Shown here: piece after piece, positions 34,093-42,007 of the stretch | Layout of the letters: each line of letters opens with the position of its first letter | Position numbering within the stretch: the first letter of the stretch is position 1 | DNA from: an uncultured Desulfobulbus sp. | GTDB lineage: Bacteria > Desulfobacterota > Desulfobulbia > Desulfobulbales > Desulfobulbaceae | Length of the DNA stretch: 64,000 bases | Assembly (NCBI RefSeq): GCF_963664075.1 | Contig: NZ_OY760916.1 | Location: 1,428,001 to 1,492,000 of the forward strand | Reading direction: 5' to 3' | The notes under the pieces: generated by a model | What the model was told of the DNA's origin: nothing | The model's database searches: none | What the model saw: the letters and a program-made list of their open reading frames with translations, nothing else | Made by a program: the position numbers and the translations under genes

Positions 34093-34721
34093 TTAAGGTG
34101 TATACAGGCCTCCGCCTTAGGGTCAATGGGTAAGAGGTGATAGCCACCTGCAAAGAACACATCAATAATCCTTTTATCAGCCTCAAAGGCGTAGATGATA
34201 TGTTCATGCTCCTCTTGAGTGACCCAACGCAAGATTGCCAGGTCATCGCCTGCAGACTCATGGCCCCCCGTTACCCGTCCTAGAAGAACAATGACCAGAG
34301 TATGGTGACTTTCATCCAGCAGGTTTGAGACCACATTGATCACTCCTTCCACCTCAATCTCTAACCCTGTTTCTTCAAGGACTTCACGATGTGCTGCCTC
34401 AATAAAGGATTCCTCGAATTCGATATATCCTCCAGGTAAACACCAGAGCCCACCATAGCTTGCTGTTGGGAGACGTTTGCCCACAAGAATTTTTCCCTCT
34501 GGTGTGTGGAGGATGATGGTGGTTCCCGGAGCTGGATTCAAGTGGTGCACATATCCACATTGGGAGCATTGTTGCCGTAGGTGAGATGGGCAGAGATTTG
34601 CAGAAAAGGGAGCGGCGCAGTGGGGACAATAATGAACCCTTTGCGAACCTATAGCTTTTTGGCTTGAATTTTGAAAGTACTGGGAAAGGGGTGGGGCTTT
34701 ATTTATGGAAGTATTAACCAT
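34089..34721 (-). CDS. Nudix hydrolase with N-terminal zinc ribbon
   Basis: The 210-residue protein has a zinc-ribbon pair (HYCPHCAAPF and QQCSQCGYVHHLNP) followed by a Nudix domain. The Nudix box GGYIEFEESFIEAAHREVLEETGLEI (shown here only as its core, GG-x5-E-x7-REVLEETG) has all catalytic Glu residues. The architecture resembles NudC/NADH pyrophosphatase-like and ADP-ribose pyrophosphatase enzymes, but substrate cannot be fixed. Start is uncertain: ATG at 34721 or TTG at 34751, neither with a clear ribosome-binding site. A 48-codon gene is coupled at its 3' end. Confidence 0.87.
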   Translation of the reverse strand: MVNTSINKAPPLSQYFQNSSQKAIGSQRVHYCPHCAAPFSANLCPSHLRQQCSQCGYVHHLNPAPGTTIILHTPEGKILVGKRLPTASYGGLWCLPGGYIEFEESFIEAAHREVLEETGLEIEVEGVINVVSNLLDESHHTLVIVLLGRVTGGHESAGDDLAILRWVTQEEHEHIIYAFEADKRIIDVFFAGGYHLLPIDPKAEACIHLK

Positions 34722-34894
34722 TTGTAAGTACCAAAAGTTTATTTTAGACAAACGAACCCTATTTGTGCGACACTATCCACATAGAGCTTGAATCCGCACG
34801 TGTTCAGCCGAGTAATCGAGAACATTCTTTGCCCGATCCAGCCGTGCAGTCATGGATTCATGCACGAGTCAGTCAATTTAACCCAAGGTGTTTT

Positions 34895-35635
34895 ATGAAC
34901 AGATCAACCATACTTGCACTTTTCATGGTTGTCAGTAGCGGTTTCCTCGTTTCGGGGTGTGTTGTCCCTGCTGACGGCTATTATTCTGATCCTTACTATC
35001 GTCCTTCTGTGGTCGTTGCCCCGGCCTTGCCCTTTACTGTTATCCTTTCAGACCAACCCTATTACAGCTATCAGGGATTCTATTATTATTACTCCAATTC
35101 CAGCTGGTATTACAGAAAACATAAACGGGGTAAATGGATTGTCCTGCCTCGAAATCACTGGCCCCGGGAGACCCGGTGGAGAGGGCGTCATTATTACCAC
35201 GATCACCGGGATCAAAAACAAAAGCCGCCCAAACGTAAAGATCCGAAATACCGGCATGATAAAGATCGGGATGACTTAGATCAGTATCGTAAACAACATG
35301 ATCGCCGCAGAGATGATCGTAATCGTTCTCGACAGGATTCTTGGGGGAAAGAGCATTATCGAAAAAATAAAGAGATACAGTATAGAGATAAGCGCCGTCC
35401 GGTACATGATCCTAGAGATCAGGAACGGTTGGAACGAAATAAAGCTAAAGCAGAACAGCGGCGGCGCGATATGAACAGACGAAATGATCGCGACAATCTC
35501 AACAAAAGTAGAGACAGACGTGATCGACGTAATGAGGTTAAAACACCTGATTATAAACGTTATGACCAAAAAACAAGAGGCTATGAAGAAGAAAGGAATG
35601 AGGGAGAGCAGGGGAACGATCGGCGACGACGTTAA
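34895..35635 (+). CDS. Lipoprotein with extremely Arg/Asp/Lys-rich repetitive tail
   Basis: This 246-residue protein has a lipoprotein signal (MVVSSGFLVSGC, Cys about residue 22), a Tyr/Pro-rich globular part (DGYYSDPYYRPSVVVAP to YYYYSNSSWYYRKHKRGKW), and from about residue 95 a low-complexity, highly charged region with alternating R, D, K, N and Q, for example HRDQKQKPPKRKDPKYRHD. Codon use changes little, so it is a real protein region. The N-terminal part resembles small YXWGXW-like envelope lipoproteins. AAGGTG precedes the ATG at 34895. The tail may bind polyanions or peptidoglycan. Confidence 0.75.
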   Translation: MNRSTILALFMVVSSGFLVSGCVVPADGYYSDPYYRPSVVVAPALPFTVILSDQPYYSYQGFYYYYSNSSWYYRKHKRGKWIVLPRNHWPRETRWRGRHYYHDHRDQKQKPPKRKDPKYRHDKDRDDLDQYRKQHDRRRDDRNRSRQDSWGKEHYRKNKEIQYRDKRRPVHDPRDQERLERNKAKAEQRRRDMNRRNDRDNLNKSRDRRDRRNEVKTPDYKRYDQKTRGYEEERNEGEQGNDRRRR

Positions 35636-35688
35636 TCATTCAATGTAATTGTAACCTTGGATCACGGATTCATCCAAGGTTTAAGAAC

Positions 35689-35731
35689 GGCTGTGGGCTC
35701 AGAGATGATTGCGCCCACAGCCTTTTCCATG
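35689..35731 (+). terminator. Rho-independent terminator after the lipoprotein gene
   Basis: GGCTGTGGGC pairs with GCCCACAGCC and is followed by TTTT. A second hairpin (ACCTTGGAT / ATCCAAGGT, 35654-35680) precedes it. Confidence 0.75.
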
Positions 35732-35797
35732 TGGGCAGATTAGCGCCTAACCTACGGGCATTGCGTTAACGTATTAAACACCCTCCTTTACCCTTAG

Positions 35798-36577
35798 CTA
35801 TGTGCCTTGGGGAGGGAGGCGAAGTAAGTTAAGGAAATTATCAAGCACGGTGCTCCTTCCAGTGTGTATATCAACCTGTGAGCTCATTCCAGGCAGAATA
35901 TCGATCAGTTTGCCTGAAATTGTTTTGATTTGTCTACAGTCGGCTTCTACATAGACCCTGTAGGAGTTGTGTTTCTTACTGTTTCCATCTTCTTTGATTA
36001 TATCTGCACTTATATAACTCACTGTGCCCTCCATTGTTCCTCTCAGTGCTGAATTCTCGGCATTAAATGTAACAGATGCGGATAGCCCAGAGTGAATGGC
36101 AGACATGTCCTCGGGATGCACCTTAGCCTCTATGATGAGTTTTTCCGGTATGGGGATGATTTGCATCAATTCCTCTCCAGTGAAGAGAGCAGCTCCCGGT
36201 GAAGCCATTCTAAGATTCTTGGCAATTCCGTTGATTGGCGCTCGAATGATATTGATTATCGAATGCTTGGGGGGCAGGTGTTGTGTACTTTCTTCGACCA
36301 TGCCTCCTGGAGTTTTTGTTAGGAGGGCAACTACCTGTCCCGCCTGAACTAAATCCCCTTCGGCAACTCTGAGGGAGTCAAGAACTCCCCCATCAGTAAT
36401 CCTCAGTCTATGAACTGGACTGCTGGATATAACCTCACCTGTGCCTCGCGTAGTCTCTGCGACGGTGTGGAAGACAGACCAGGCAAAGAACAGGACCAGT
36501 CCGATCACAAAAAACCAGAGCATACAGGAAGAGGCCTGAAATCGTTTTGGGCGGTGAAGATCGTCGAGCAGAGGCAT
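35798..36577 (-). CDS. Orphan HlyD-type membrane fusion protein lacking the coiled-coil hairpin
   Basis: The 259-residue protein has a cytoplasmic N-terminus, one membrane helix (MLWFFVIGLVLFFAWSVF) and the lipoyl and beta-barrel parts of type I secretion membrane fusion proteins: GTGEVISSSPVHRLRITDGG, VAEGDLVQAGQVVALL, then APINGIAKNLRMASPG and DILPGMSSQVDIHTGRSTVLD. The long helical hairpin that should separate the two lipoyl halves and reach TolC is missing: only about 20 residues connect them, so the protein is some 170 residues short. No ABC transporter or TolC gene is adjacent. GGAGAG precedes the ATG, and a sigma-54 promoter lies about 95 bp upstream. Confidence 0.82.
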   Translation of the reverse strand: MPLLDDLHRPKRFQASSCMLWFFVIGLVLFFAWSVFHTVAETTRGTGEVISSSPVHRLRITDGGVLDSLRVAEGDLVQAGQVVALLTKTPGGMVEESTQHLPPKHSIINIIRAPINGIAKNLRMASPGAALFTGEELMQIIPIPEKLIIEAKVHPEDMSAIHSGLSASVTFNAENSALRGTMEGTVSYISADIIKEDGNSKKHNSYRVYVEADCRQIKTISGKLIDILPGMSSQVDIHTGRSTVLDNFLNLLRLPPQGT

Positions 36578-36666
36578 GAGGTGCTCTCCATTATTTGTTT
36601 GCGTTGCAAGCTTCCCCTGATAACTCTCTGAGCCTGGGGAAATATCTGTGCATCTTTCGGGAACAA

Positions 36667-36684
36667 AAGCAAGGGGGAGGCCAA
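36667..36684 (-). promoter_or_regulatory. Sigma-54 promoter of the HlyD gene
   Basis: On the minus strand TTGGCCTCCCCCTTGCTT has the invariant GG and GC ten bases apart and a full TTGC element. It is oriented toward hlyD, and the 36824-36874 palindrome lies about 150 bp upstream of it, the usual place for an enhancer. Confidence 0.65.
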
Positions 36685-36823
36685 AACAACAGAAAAGAAA
36701 ACTTTGAAGAGCTTAAATGCAAAATTTTAAGAGAAAATGTATTGTTTTCAAGTGAATAGCATGAGAGGTTCCGCTGTTTAAGGCGAAAGTGGGCATTCTC
36801 TGGGCAGAGAGAATAAGGAAAGA

Positions 36824-36874
36824 CTTCTCTCATATTGCAAGAGTCTCAGTCAAAGTCTTGCAATATGAGAGAAG
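36824..36874. promoter_or_regulatory. 19-bp perfect inverted repeat, likely activator binding site
   Basis: CTTCTCTCATATTGCAAGA and its exact reverse complement flank a 13-base loop. Its first 14 bases (CTTCTCTCATATTG) recur at 38422-38435 before a second sigma-54 promoter. This placement on both sides of the NtrC-type gene suggests enhancer sites for that regulator. It has no T-run, so it is not a terminator. Confidence 0.6.
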
Positions 36875-37052
36875 CACCCAAAAGTTAATGTGCTAAACGT
36901 ATTTTAAACTAAAAATGGTTCTTATTCATCTGGTCAGAACGGTTGGAGTTTGCTTGTAAAAAGGGGCGAGATTAAGTGGTTTAGCTTGACTAACTGGTTT
37001 GATTTCAAGAAGATATTTAGAGAAAACCCTTTTCCTTAACGTCACTATACGA

Positions 37053-38405
37053 ATGACTACTATGAGCAAAACAAAGACGTTTACTCTTCTTGCCATTGAT
37101 GACGATCCCATGTTTCTTCGTTCATTGAAGCGGATTTTAATCAATACACCCTATGCGATTACGACAAAGACCGATCCCCAGCAGGGGATCGCCGCAATGG
37201 CGGCAAAACCATTTGACCTCGTTTTGCTCGATTTAAAGATGCCTGAACGTGATGGGTTATCGGTTCTAAAGGAGCTCATAGAGCACTATCCAGATCTTAT
37301 TGTCATCATGCTGACTGGTCATGGCGGTGTCCAGGAAGCTGTTCAGGCGGTGAAGCTGGGGGCTGCAGATTTTTTAGAAAAACCATGCCCACCCAACATA
37401 CTCTGCAAGGTGCTTGCTCACTATTATGCCGTCTGGGAACAACGCAAACTCACAGAGACAACCACTCAGCAAGCGTTTGATTTTCCCGATTTGGTCGGTG
37501 AATCTCCGGCGATCAAAGAGATGAAGAGTCTGATTCCCCGGGTGGCGGTTTCCGATGCGCCGGTCCTGGTATTAGGCGAGTCGGGAACAGGAAAAGAGCT
37601 GGCGGCCCGTGCTATTCATCATCATAGCCTGCGAAAAAATGGTCCCTTTGTGGTGATTGATTGCGCCGCCATCAATGAGAGTGTGCTGGAGAGCGAACTT
37701 TTTGGTTATGAAAAAGGTGCCTTTACCGGGGCTGATCTTCCTACCCAGGGGCTGATTCGAGCAGCCAATGAGGGGACTCTTTTTTTTGATGAGATCGGTG
37801 AATTGCCCTTGAAGATGCAAGCCAAGCTGCTGCGTACGCTCCAGGAGCGGGAGGTGCGACCGGTTGGGAGTACTAAAAGTCAGCCTGTTGATATACGGGT
37901 AATAGCCGCCACCAATCGGGACCTCGAACAGGAAGTTGCCAAGGGGCATTTTCGAGCAGATCTTTTTTTCAGGATCTCTGCTATCCCCATTATCCAGCCG
38001 CCACTGCGTGAAAGAAGTGGCGATATTCCGCTCCTGGTTGCCCATCTGCTGCACAACCTTTCCAGCGATCGTCCTAAAGAAATGGGAGGGGATGCCTTGC
38101 GTCTGCTTCAGGCCTATCATTGGCCCGGTAATGTTCGTGAGTTGCAAAATGTTCTCAGACGGGCCCTGGCCCTGGCCGAGGAAGAGGTCATTTTACCCGC
38201 GGATCTTCCTGCGACCTTAGTGGTGGGCTGTGGCTGTGAAAAAGAGTGCTCCCCTGAAAACGATTCCCTTGAAGCCTATGAACAGTCGGCAGTGGAAAAC
38301 GCCCTGCGTAAAACCGGGAACAATAAGCGCCAGGCCGCTAACCTTCTCGGGATAAGTGAGGCAACGCTCTATCGCAAGTTAAAACAGTTTGGTCTCTCAG
38401 GTTAA
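37053..38405 (+). CDS. Sigma-54-dependent response regulator (NtrC family)
   Basis: The 450-residue protein has a receiver domain (acidic pair in LLAIDDDP, phospho-acceptor Asp60 in VLLDLKMPERDG, Lys in DFLEKPC), an AAA+ activator domain with Walker A GESGTGKE, the sigma-54-contacting GAFTGA loop, FFDEIGELPLKMQ and the arginine-finger region RADLFFRI, and a Fis-type helix-turn-helix (NKRQAANLLGISEATLYRKL). A short GCGCEKEC cysteine run lies between the last two domains. Start is uncertain (ATG at 37053 or 37062, weak ribosome-binding sites). The likely partner kinase is the decayed gene downstream; sites and promoters on both sides suggest it controls hlyD and that kinase. Confidence 0.9.
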   Translation: MTTMSKTKTFTLLAIDDDPMFLRSLKRILINTPYAITTKTDPQQGIAAMAAKPFDLVLLDLKMPERDGLSVLKELIEHYPDLIVIMLTGHGGVQEAVQAVKLGAADFLEKPCPPNILCKVLAHYYAVWEQRKLTETTTQQAFDFPDLVGESPAIKEMKSLIPRVAVSDAPVLVLGESGTGKELAARAIHHHSLRKNGPFVVIDCAAINESVLESELFGYEKGAFTGADLPTQGLIRAANEGTLFFDEIGELPLKMQAKLLRTLQEREVRPVGSTKSQPVDIRVIAATNRDLEQEVAKGHFRADLFFRISAIPIIQPPLRERSGDIPLLVAHLLHNLSSDRPKEMGGDALRLLQAYHWPGNVRELQNVLRRALALAEEEVILPADLPATLVVGCGCEKECSPENDSLEAYEQSAVENALRKTGNNKRQAANLLGISEATLYRKLKQFGLSG

Positions 38406-38424
38406 AGGTACCCAGTCTGCACTT

Positions 38425-38439
38425 CTCTCATATTGAGAG
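38425..38439. promoter_or_regulatory. Palindromic activator site before the decayed kinase gene
   Basis: CTCTCATATTGAGAG is a perfect palindrome with a three-base centre, and its left side repeats the half-site of the 36824-36874 inverted repeat. It lies about 130 bp before a sigma-54 promoter. Confidence 0.55.
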
Positions 38440-38566
38440 GTCGTATTTGTCCGTGAACGATTCCTTTATCTGCAGCGTAGAAGTTTTCTGTATCGGAAAT
38501 ATCTAAATTTGCATATTTTTTTAGCTTTTTTGATTCAGGTTTATTTTTTCACCTTCTCTTAATCAC

Positions 38567-38583
38567 TTGGCACCGTATCTGCT
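38567..38583 (+). promoter_or_regulatory. Sigma-54 promoter before the kinase relic
   Basis: TTGGCACCGTATCTGCT matches the consensus TGGCAC-N5-TTGC at all but one position, with GG and GC ten bases apart. It points to the kinase remnant at 38722. Confidence 0.7.
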
Positions 38584-38721
38584 TAGTGATGCATGTACGC
38601 AACGTCTTGCCACGTTGTGGGCTATCTGTGCATGCTCCGTTCCTTTCGTCAAGGTTCGATACATGTCCACTCTGCACGTCCTCTGTAGACGTGCTTAAAA
38701 AAGCCAGAGCCAGGTGAACCT

Positions 38722-39441
38722 ATGTCTGCTTCTTTATTTGCACAACCGGGGCCCGTCCGCCGATTTTTGACAATCGGATTTTTTGTCTGCCTTACCCTGC
38801 TGGTCGTCGCCCTCTATCTGCTGAACCTCAGGTCGCTGGATACGACCTATCAGCACACTCTACTGCGTTCTCAACAAAGTCTGGAAGACTACGGACAAAC
38901 CATTGCTCCATATTGTCTATCATCTGGATCAGATAAATATTCGGGGTTATTTTCGGTGTAGTGTCACCCGTATCGCCATCGTGCTCAGTGTTGATGATAT
39001 TACCCGCGAGCAGTTGGCGGAAGAGGCAAAGAGTTCCCTGGCTACCTTTATTGAGTAGTCTTTTGCGGATGTGCATGGGGTGCTGAAACTGTTGCAGTCG
39101 TATCAGCCGGACATCCTGCCAGCGGACCTCGCCACCGAGATGAATGAGCTCGATCTTGAGTTTCTCCTGAAAGAGGTGCCGACAAGTATTGAGGAGACCC
39201 TGCAGGGGATTCACCGGGTGGTGAAAATAGTCGAGGCCATGAAAGAATTCAGTCATCCTGGGCACCAGGACAAGATCCCCACCGATATGAATCTTTCTTC
39301 ACGACCAAGGGGGTCGGCAAGGGAACAGGTCAGAGGTTGGCCAGAGCCTATGATGTTATCGTCAACCAACACGGTGGTAAGATAAGATTTGAGAGCAGCA
39401 AAGGGCAGGAGACAACCTTTATCCTGCGTCTTCCTGTGTAA
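38722..39441 (+). pseudogene. Decayed sensor histidine kinase
   Basis: The first frame (38722-38961) gives an N-terminus with a membrane helix (FLTIGFFVCLTLLVVALYLL), then stops. A second frame continues with IVLSVDDITREQLAEEAK, meets TAG at about 39057, and goes on with FLLKEVPTSIEETLQGIHR and VEAMKEFSHPG, the dimerisation/phospho-acceptor region of a common PAS-kinase group. After MNL the sequence jumps frame directly to FFTTKGVGKGTGQRLA and GGKIRFESSKG, the end of the ATPase domain, so the N and G1 boxes are deleted. At least two frame changes, one stop and one internal deletion make it non-functional. An insertion sequence sits exactly at its terminal TAA. Confidence 0.85.
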
Positions 39442-39446
39442 TTTTT
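39439..39446 (+). repeat. Target-site duplication, left copy
   Basis: TAATTTTT here equals TAATTTTT at 40810-40817 on the other side of the insertion sequence. The TAA is the stop codon of the kinase relic. Confidence 0.85.
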
Positions 39447-40809
39447 CTGATTATTTCGGATTTAGGGGAGCCCCTCGAAATCCTCCAAGAGAGGAGGAAA
39501 TCAAAAGGTTCTGTAGCCAGCAATCGTGATATCGACGGCCATTCAACTGTTCGGATGGACTTTTCAATCCAGCATGTTGTTTCACCGTTTTCGGGTTTTG
39601 CGGAGCAAAATTTTTGATGTGCGCCCAGCCCCGAATATTTTGCTCTGCTGCTTCCAGGGAACCGTGGAAATATCTCGTATTGTACATGTGGCGGTCCATT
39701 CCCTGCATTAACCGGTCAAGCATGTTGCTTGTTCTGTGACTTCCCTTGTGCTTGTATGTCATTGAATAATCAACGATATTGCTCTTGATCTTTTTCAAAG
39801 GGGCTAGAATCACATCAGGATACGATTCGTATTGTGCTGCTTCCACAAGTCTTCTGATTTTTTGGGAAAATGAACGCCTTGTGGGGGCTTGAAAACATTC
39901 CCAAAGCGCTGTTGCCACCTCGATGAATAGCTCCCTGTGTTTTTTCTTGGATCTGTCGCGTATCTTAATGTAAATATGCAGAAAACAGGACAAGATGCAT
40001 ATCGATGGAAAAAGGTTGCCAAATGCATTTTTGGTTGCTGCCCAGCCGTCTGTATTCACAGTCTTTGGGGAGTACTTCGGTTTTAGATCCAGAGCCTCTT
40101 GCTTGAAGGTGCTGTAGCCTCGCTCAAGGTCGGCATTGTCTGCCTTTTCGGTAACGGCGACACCGAGTATACAGCCTTCAGCCACAGTTGTTGGGATATA
40201 GCACTTTTTGCCCCGTATTTTCGTGTGCTTTTCGTCGGCAACGAGATGCGCCGGCAGTTTGGCCGGTTCCTTAATGGTAGTCCCGACGATACTGAATCGT
40301 CCCAAGTGGCTTTCAAGCCGATACCAAAACGATGCATTTCTGCCGAAAACATGTGCAAGTGCCCAAAACGGTATATCAAATTTTCGTAGAAACAGGGCGT
40401 TGTCAATATCTTTGGTGAATGCTGTTTGATAGGGCATCACAAATGATGGACGTATGGTAAAATTCGTATTTTCCACTTCTATCCGTCGTATCCGGATGTT
40501 GAGCCTTATTGAGACGTAACTGTCTTTCATCCGATAGCCATGCTGGATCTCAAGCGGAAAAATTTCCGGACATCTGGCTATCATATCATCTAATTGAGCA
40601 CGAAATTTCTGAGGGCACTCTACAGTATCGACATAGGTTTTATTGCAAAAGGGTGTACATATTGTACGGTTGTTTCTTGGGGATGTTTTGGCCATCTATA
40701 CGTACCATAGGTTATCAGGGTGGTTTTGACGTGGAAATCAAATTTTCCCATAATAATCAAATGGTTGTTTATGTCAAAGCATCCCCTCCCCTAAATTCGA
40801 AATAATCAG
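39447..40809 (-). mobile_element. Insertion sequence, 1363 bp, with 24-bp terminal inverted repeats and 8-bp target duplication
   Basis: The ends read CTGATTATTTCGGATTTAGG (continuing GGAG) and, inverted, CTGATTATTTCGAATTTAGG (continuing GGAG): 23 of 24 bases agree. The 8-bp direct repeat TAATTTTT flanks both ends exactly. One transposase gene fills it. The perfect target duplication points to a recent single insertion between the kinase relic and the response regulator that once followed it. Family not recognised; an 8-bp duplication occurs in several families. Confidence 0.93.
39451..40695 (-). CDS. DDE-type transposase of the insertion sequence
   Basis: The 414-residue protein has an N-terminal Cys-containing region (CTPFCNKTYVDTVECPQKF), a central helix-turn-helix-like part (FWALAHVFGRNASFWYRLE), and a DDE-like catalytic core: LVADEKHTKIRGKKCYIP with the first Asp, TVNTDGWAATKNAFGNLFP with the second, and an acidic region further on. 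The stop codon lies inside the left terminal inverted repeat, as is usual in compact insertion sequences. The frame is intact, so the element may be active. I cannot name the IS family. Confidence 0.85.
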   Translation of the reverse strand: MAKTSPRNNRTICTPFCNKTYVDTVECPQKFRAQLDDMIARCPEIFPLEIQHGYRMKDSYVSIRLNIRIRRIEVENTNFTIRPSFVMPYQTAFTKDIDNALFLRKFDIPFWALAHVFGRNASFWYRLESHLGRFSIVGTTIKEPAKLPAHLVADEKHTKIRGKKCYIPTTVAEGCILGVAVTEKADNADLERGYSTFKQEALDLKPKYSPKTVNTDGWAATKNAFGNLFPSICILSCFLHIYIKIRDRSKKKHRELFIEVATALWECFQAPTRRSFSQKIRRLVEAAQYESYPDVILAPLKKIKSNIVDYSMTYKHKGSHRTSNMLDRLMQGMDRHMYNTRYFHGSLEAAEQNIRGWAHIKNFAPQNPKTVKQHAGLKSPSEQLNGRRYHDCWLQNLLISSSLGGFRGAPLNPK

Positions 40810-40817
40810 TAATTTTT
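40810..40817 (+). repeat. Target-site duplication, right copy
   Basis: TAATTTTT, identical to 39439-39446. Confidence 0.85.
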
Positions 40818-40841
40818 AAATGCGTAGCTAGAGGACTGCAC

Positions 40842-41996
40842 ATGAAAACAATCCTCTTCGTCGATGACGAACCCAATATTCTTCGCGGATTACGGCGTAT
40901 GCTCCACCCGCTGAAAAAGCAATGGACCATGTATTTTGCTGAAAGTGGTGCAGAGGCGCTTGAGATAATGGCAGAGCACGATATTCAGGCTTTGGTCACC
41001 GATATGCGGATGCCGCGTATGAATGGCTATGAGCTTTTGCAGGAGGTCCGAAAACTCTACCCTCAGATTATACGGATTGTCCTGACCGGTCAGCCCGATA
41101 AAGAGACCTATTGTGAGTTAATGACTCTGAGTCATTATTTTTTGTGGAAACCTATTCGCAATGAAGACCTGCAGCTCCTGCTGGAAATGATTCGCGATCT
41201 GGATCAACGACTGCACGAACCCAAGCTCCTGGAGTTGCTTGGTGGCTTGAGTTCCCTGCCATCCCTGCCACCGCTTTTTCATAAGCTGATGGATCTTTTT
41301 GAGAATCAGGAGACTACAACCAACGATATAGCCGATGTCGTTGCTGAAGATATTGCCATGACGGCACAGCTTTTAAAACTGGTTAACTCCAGTTTTTTTT
41401 CGCTGAATCGAGAAATCTTGACTGTGCATGAGGCTGTAACCTATCTGGGTTTGGAAATTTTGCGGCACCTGGTGATTGCCCAGCATGTTTTCAATAGCTG
41501 CAATGAGCAGGAACGCCAGGCGTTCAGGCTTGACGATCTCTGGCAACACAGCCTCTGTACAGCAACCCTGGCAAGGGAGATAAGCGAGTTTATCAGTGAT
41601 GACCCAACCTCTGGAAGCAGTGCCTACCTGGCCGGATTGCTGCATGAGGTTGGCAAGCTGATCCTGGTTCATCATATGCCCAATGAGTATGCCCAGATTT
41701 TGCGTCGCTGTGAGGAAGAAGGCATAGCCCAAAGTGAGGCGGAGATGGATCTTCTTGGAACCAATCATGCCATTATCGGGGGCTACCTGACCTCACTTTG
41801 GGGACTTCCTCACAACATTACCGAGGCGATTGCCTTACATCATGGGAACGATGACGCCCCTGAGATCTGTCGTCTTTCTCCAATTTTGGAGGCAGTTTGG
41901 CATGCCAACAAAATTTGTAATGGAGATATGAGTAACTCTGAAAAATATCAAGATATCGCCAAAAAATTTCAACATCTGCTGCATCCTGTCAGATAG
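40842..41996 (+). CDS. Response regulator with HDOD output domain
   Basis: The 384-residue protein has a receiver domain (ILFVDDEPNILRG, phospho-acceptor Asp54 in LVTDMRMPRMNG, Lys in FLWKPI) and an HDOD domain (about 145-345) with the typical LPSLPPLFHKLMDL start, NSSFFSLNREILTVHEAV and AGLLHEVGKLIL. HDOD proteins act in signalling and cell-cycle or motility control without proven phosphodiesterase activity. AGAGGA precedes the ATG. Before the insertion sequence arrived it probably followed the kinase gene in one operon; the next response regulator starts 11 bp after it. Confidence 0.9.
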   Translation: MKTILFVDDEPNILRGLRRMLHPLKKQWTMYFAESGAEALEIMAEHDIQALVTDMRMPRMNGYELLQEVRKLYPQIIRIVLTGQPDKETYCELMTLSHYFLWKPIRNEDLQLLLEMIRDLDQRLHEPKLLELLGGLSSLPSLPPLFHKLMDLFENQETTTNDIADVVAEDIAMTAQLLKLVNSSFFSLNREILTVHEAVTYLGLEILRHLVIAQHVFNSCNEQERQAFRLDDLWQHSLCTATLAREISEFISDDPTSGSSAYLAGLLHEVGKLILVHHMPNEYAQILRRCEEEGIAQSEAEMDLLGTNHAIIGGYLTSLWGLPHNITEAIALHHGNDDAPEICRLSPILEAVWHANKICNGDMSNSEKYQDIAKKFQHLLHPVR

Positions 41997-42007
41997 GAGG
42001 GAGTTGT

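Larger units (their letters stand above)
36578..37052. other. Divergent regulatory region between hlyD and the NtrC-type regulator
   Basis: This 475-bp stretch has no gene that I can support. It carries the sigma-54 promoter and the large palindrome listed separately. Confidence 0.6.

Noticed and set aside
33901-34140. Rightward frame of 79 codons after the GNAT gene
   Set aside because: Overlaps the end of the Nudix gene and the small coupled gene on the other strand; sequence looks random.
36591-36833. Leftward frame of 80 codons before hlyD
   Set aside because: It covers the sigma-54 promoter and has no coding signature.
38722-39441. Possibility that the broken kinase is rescued by selenocysteine or programmed frameshifting
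   Set aside because: The internal stop is TAG, more than one frame change is needed, and the ATP-binding boxes are deleted.
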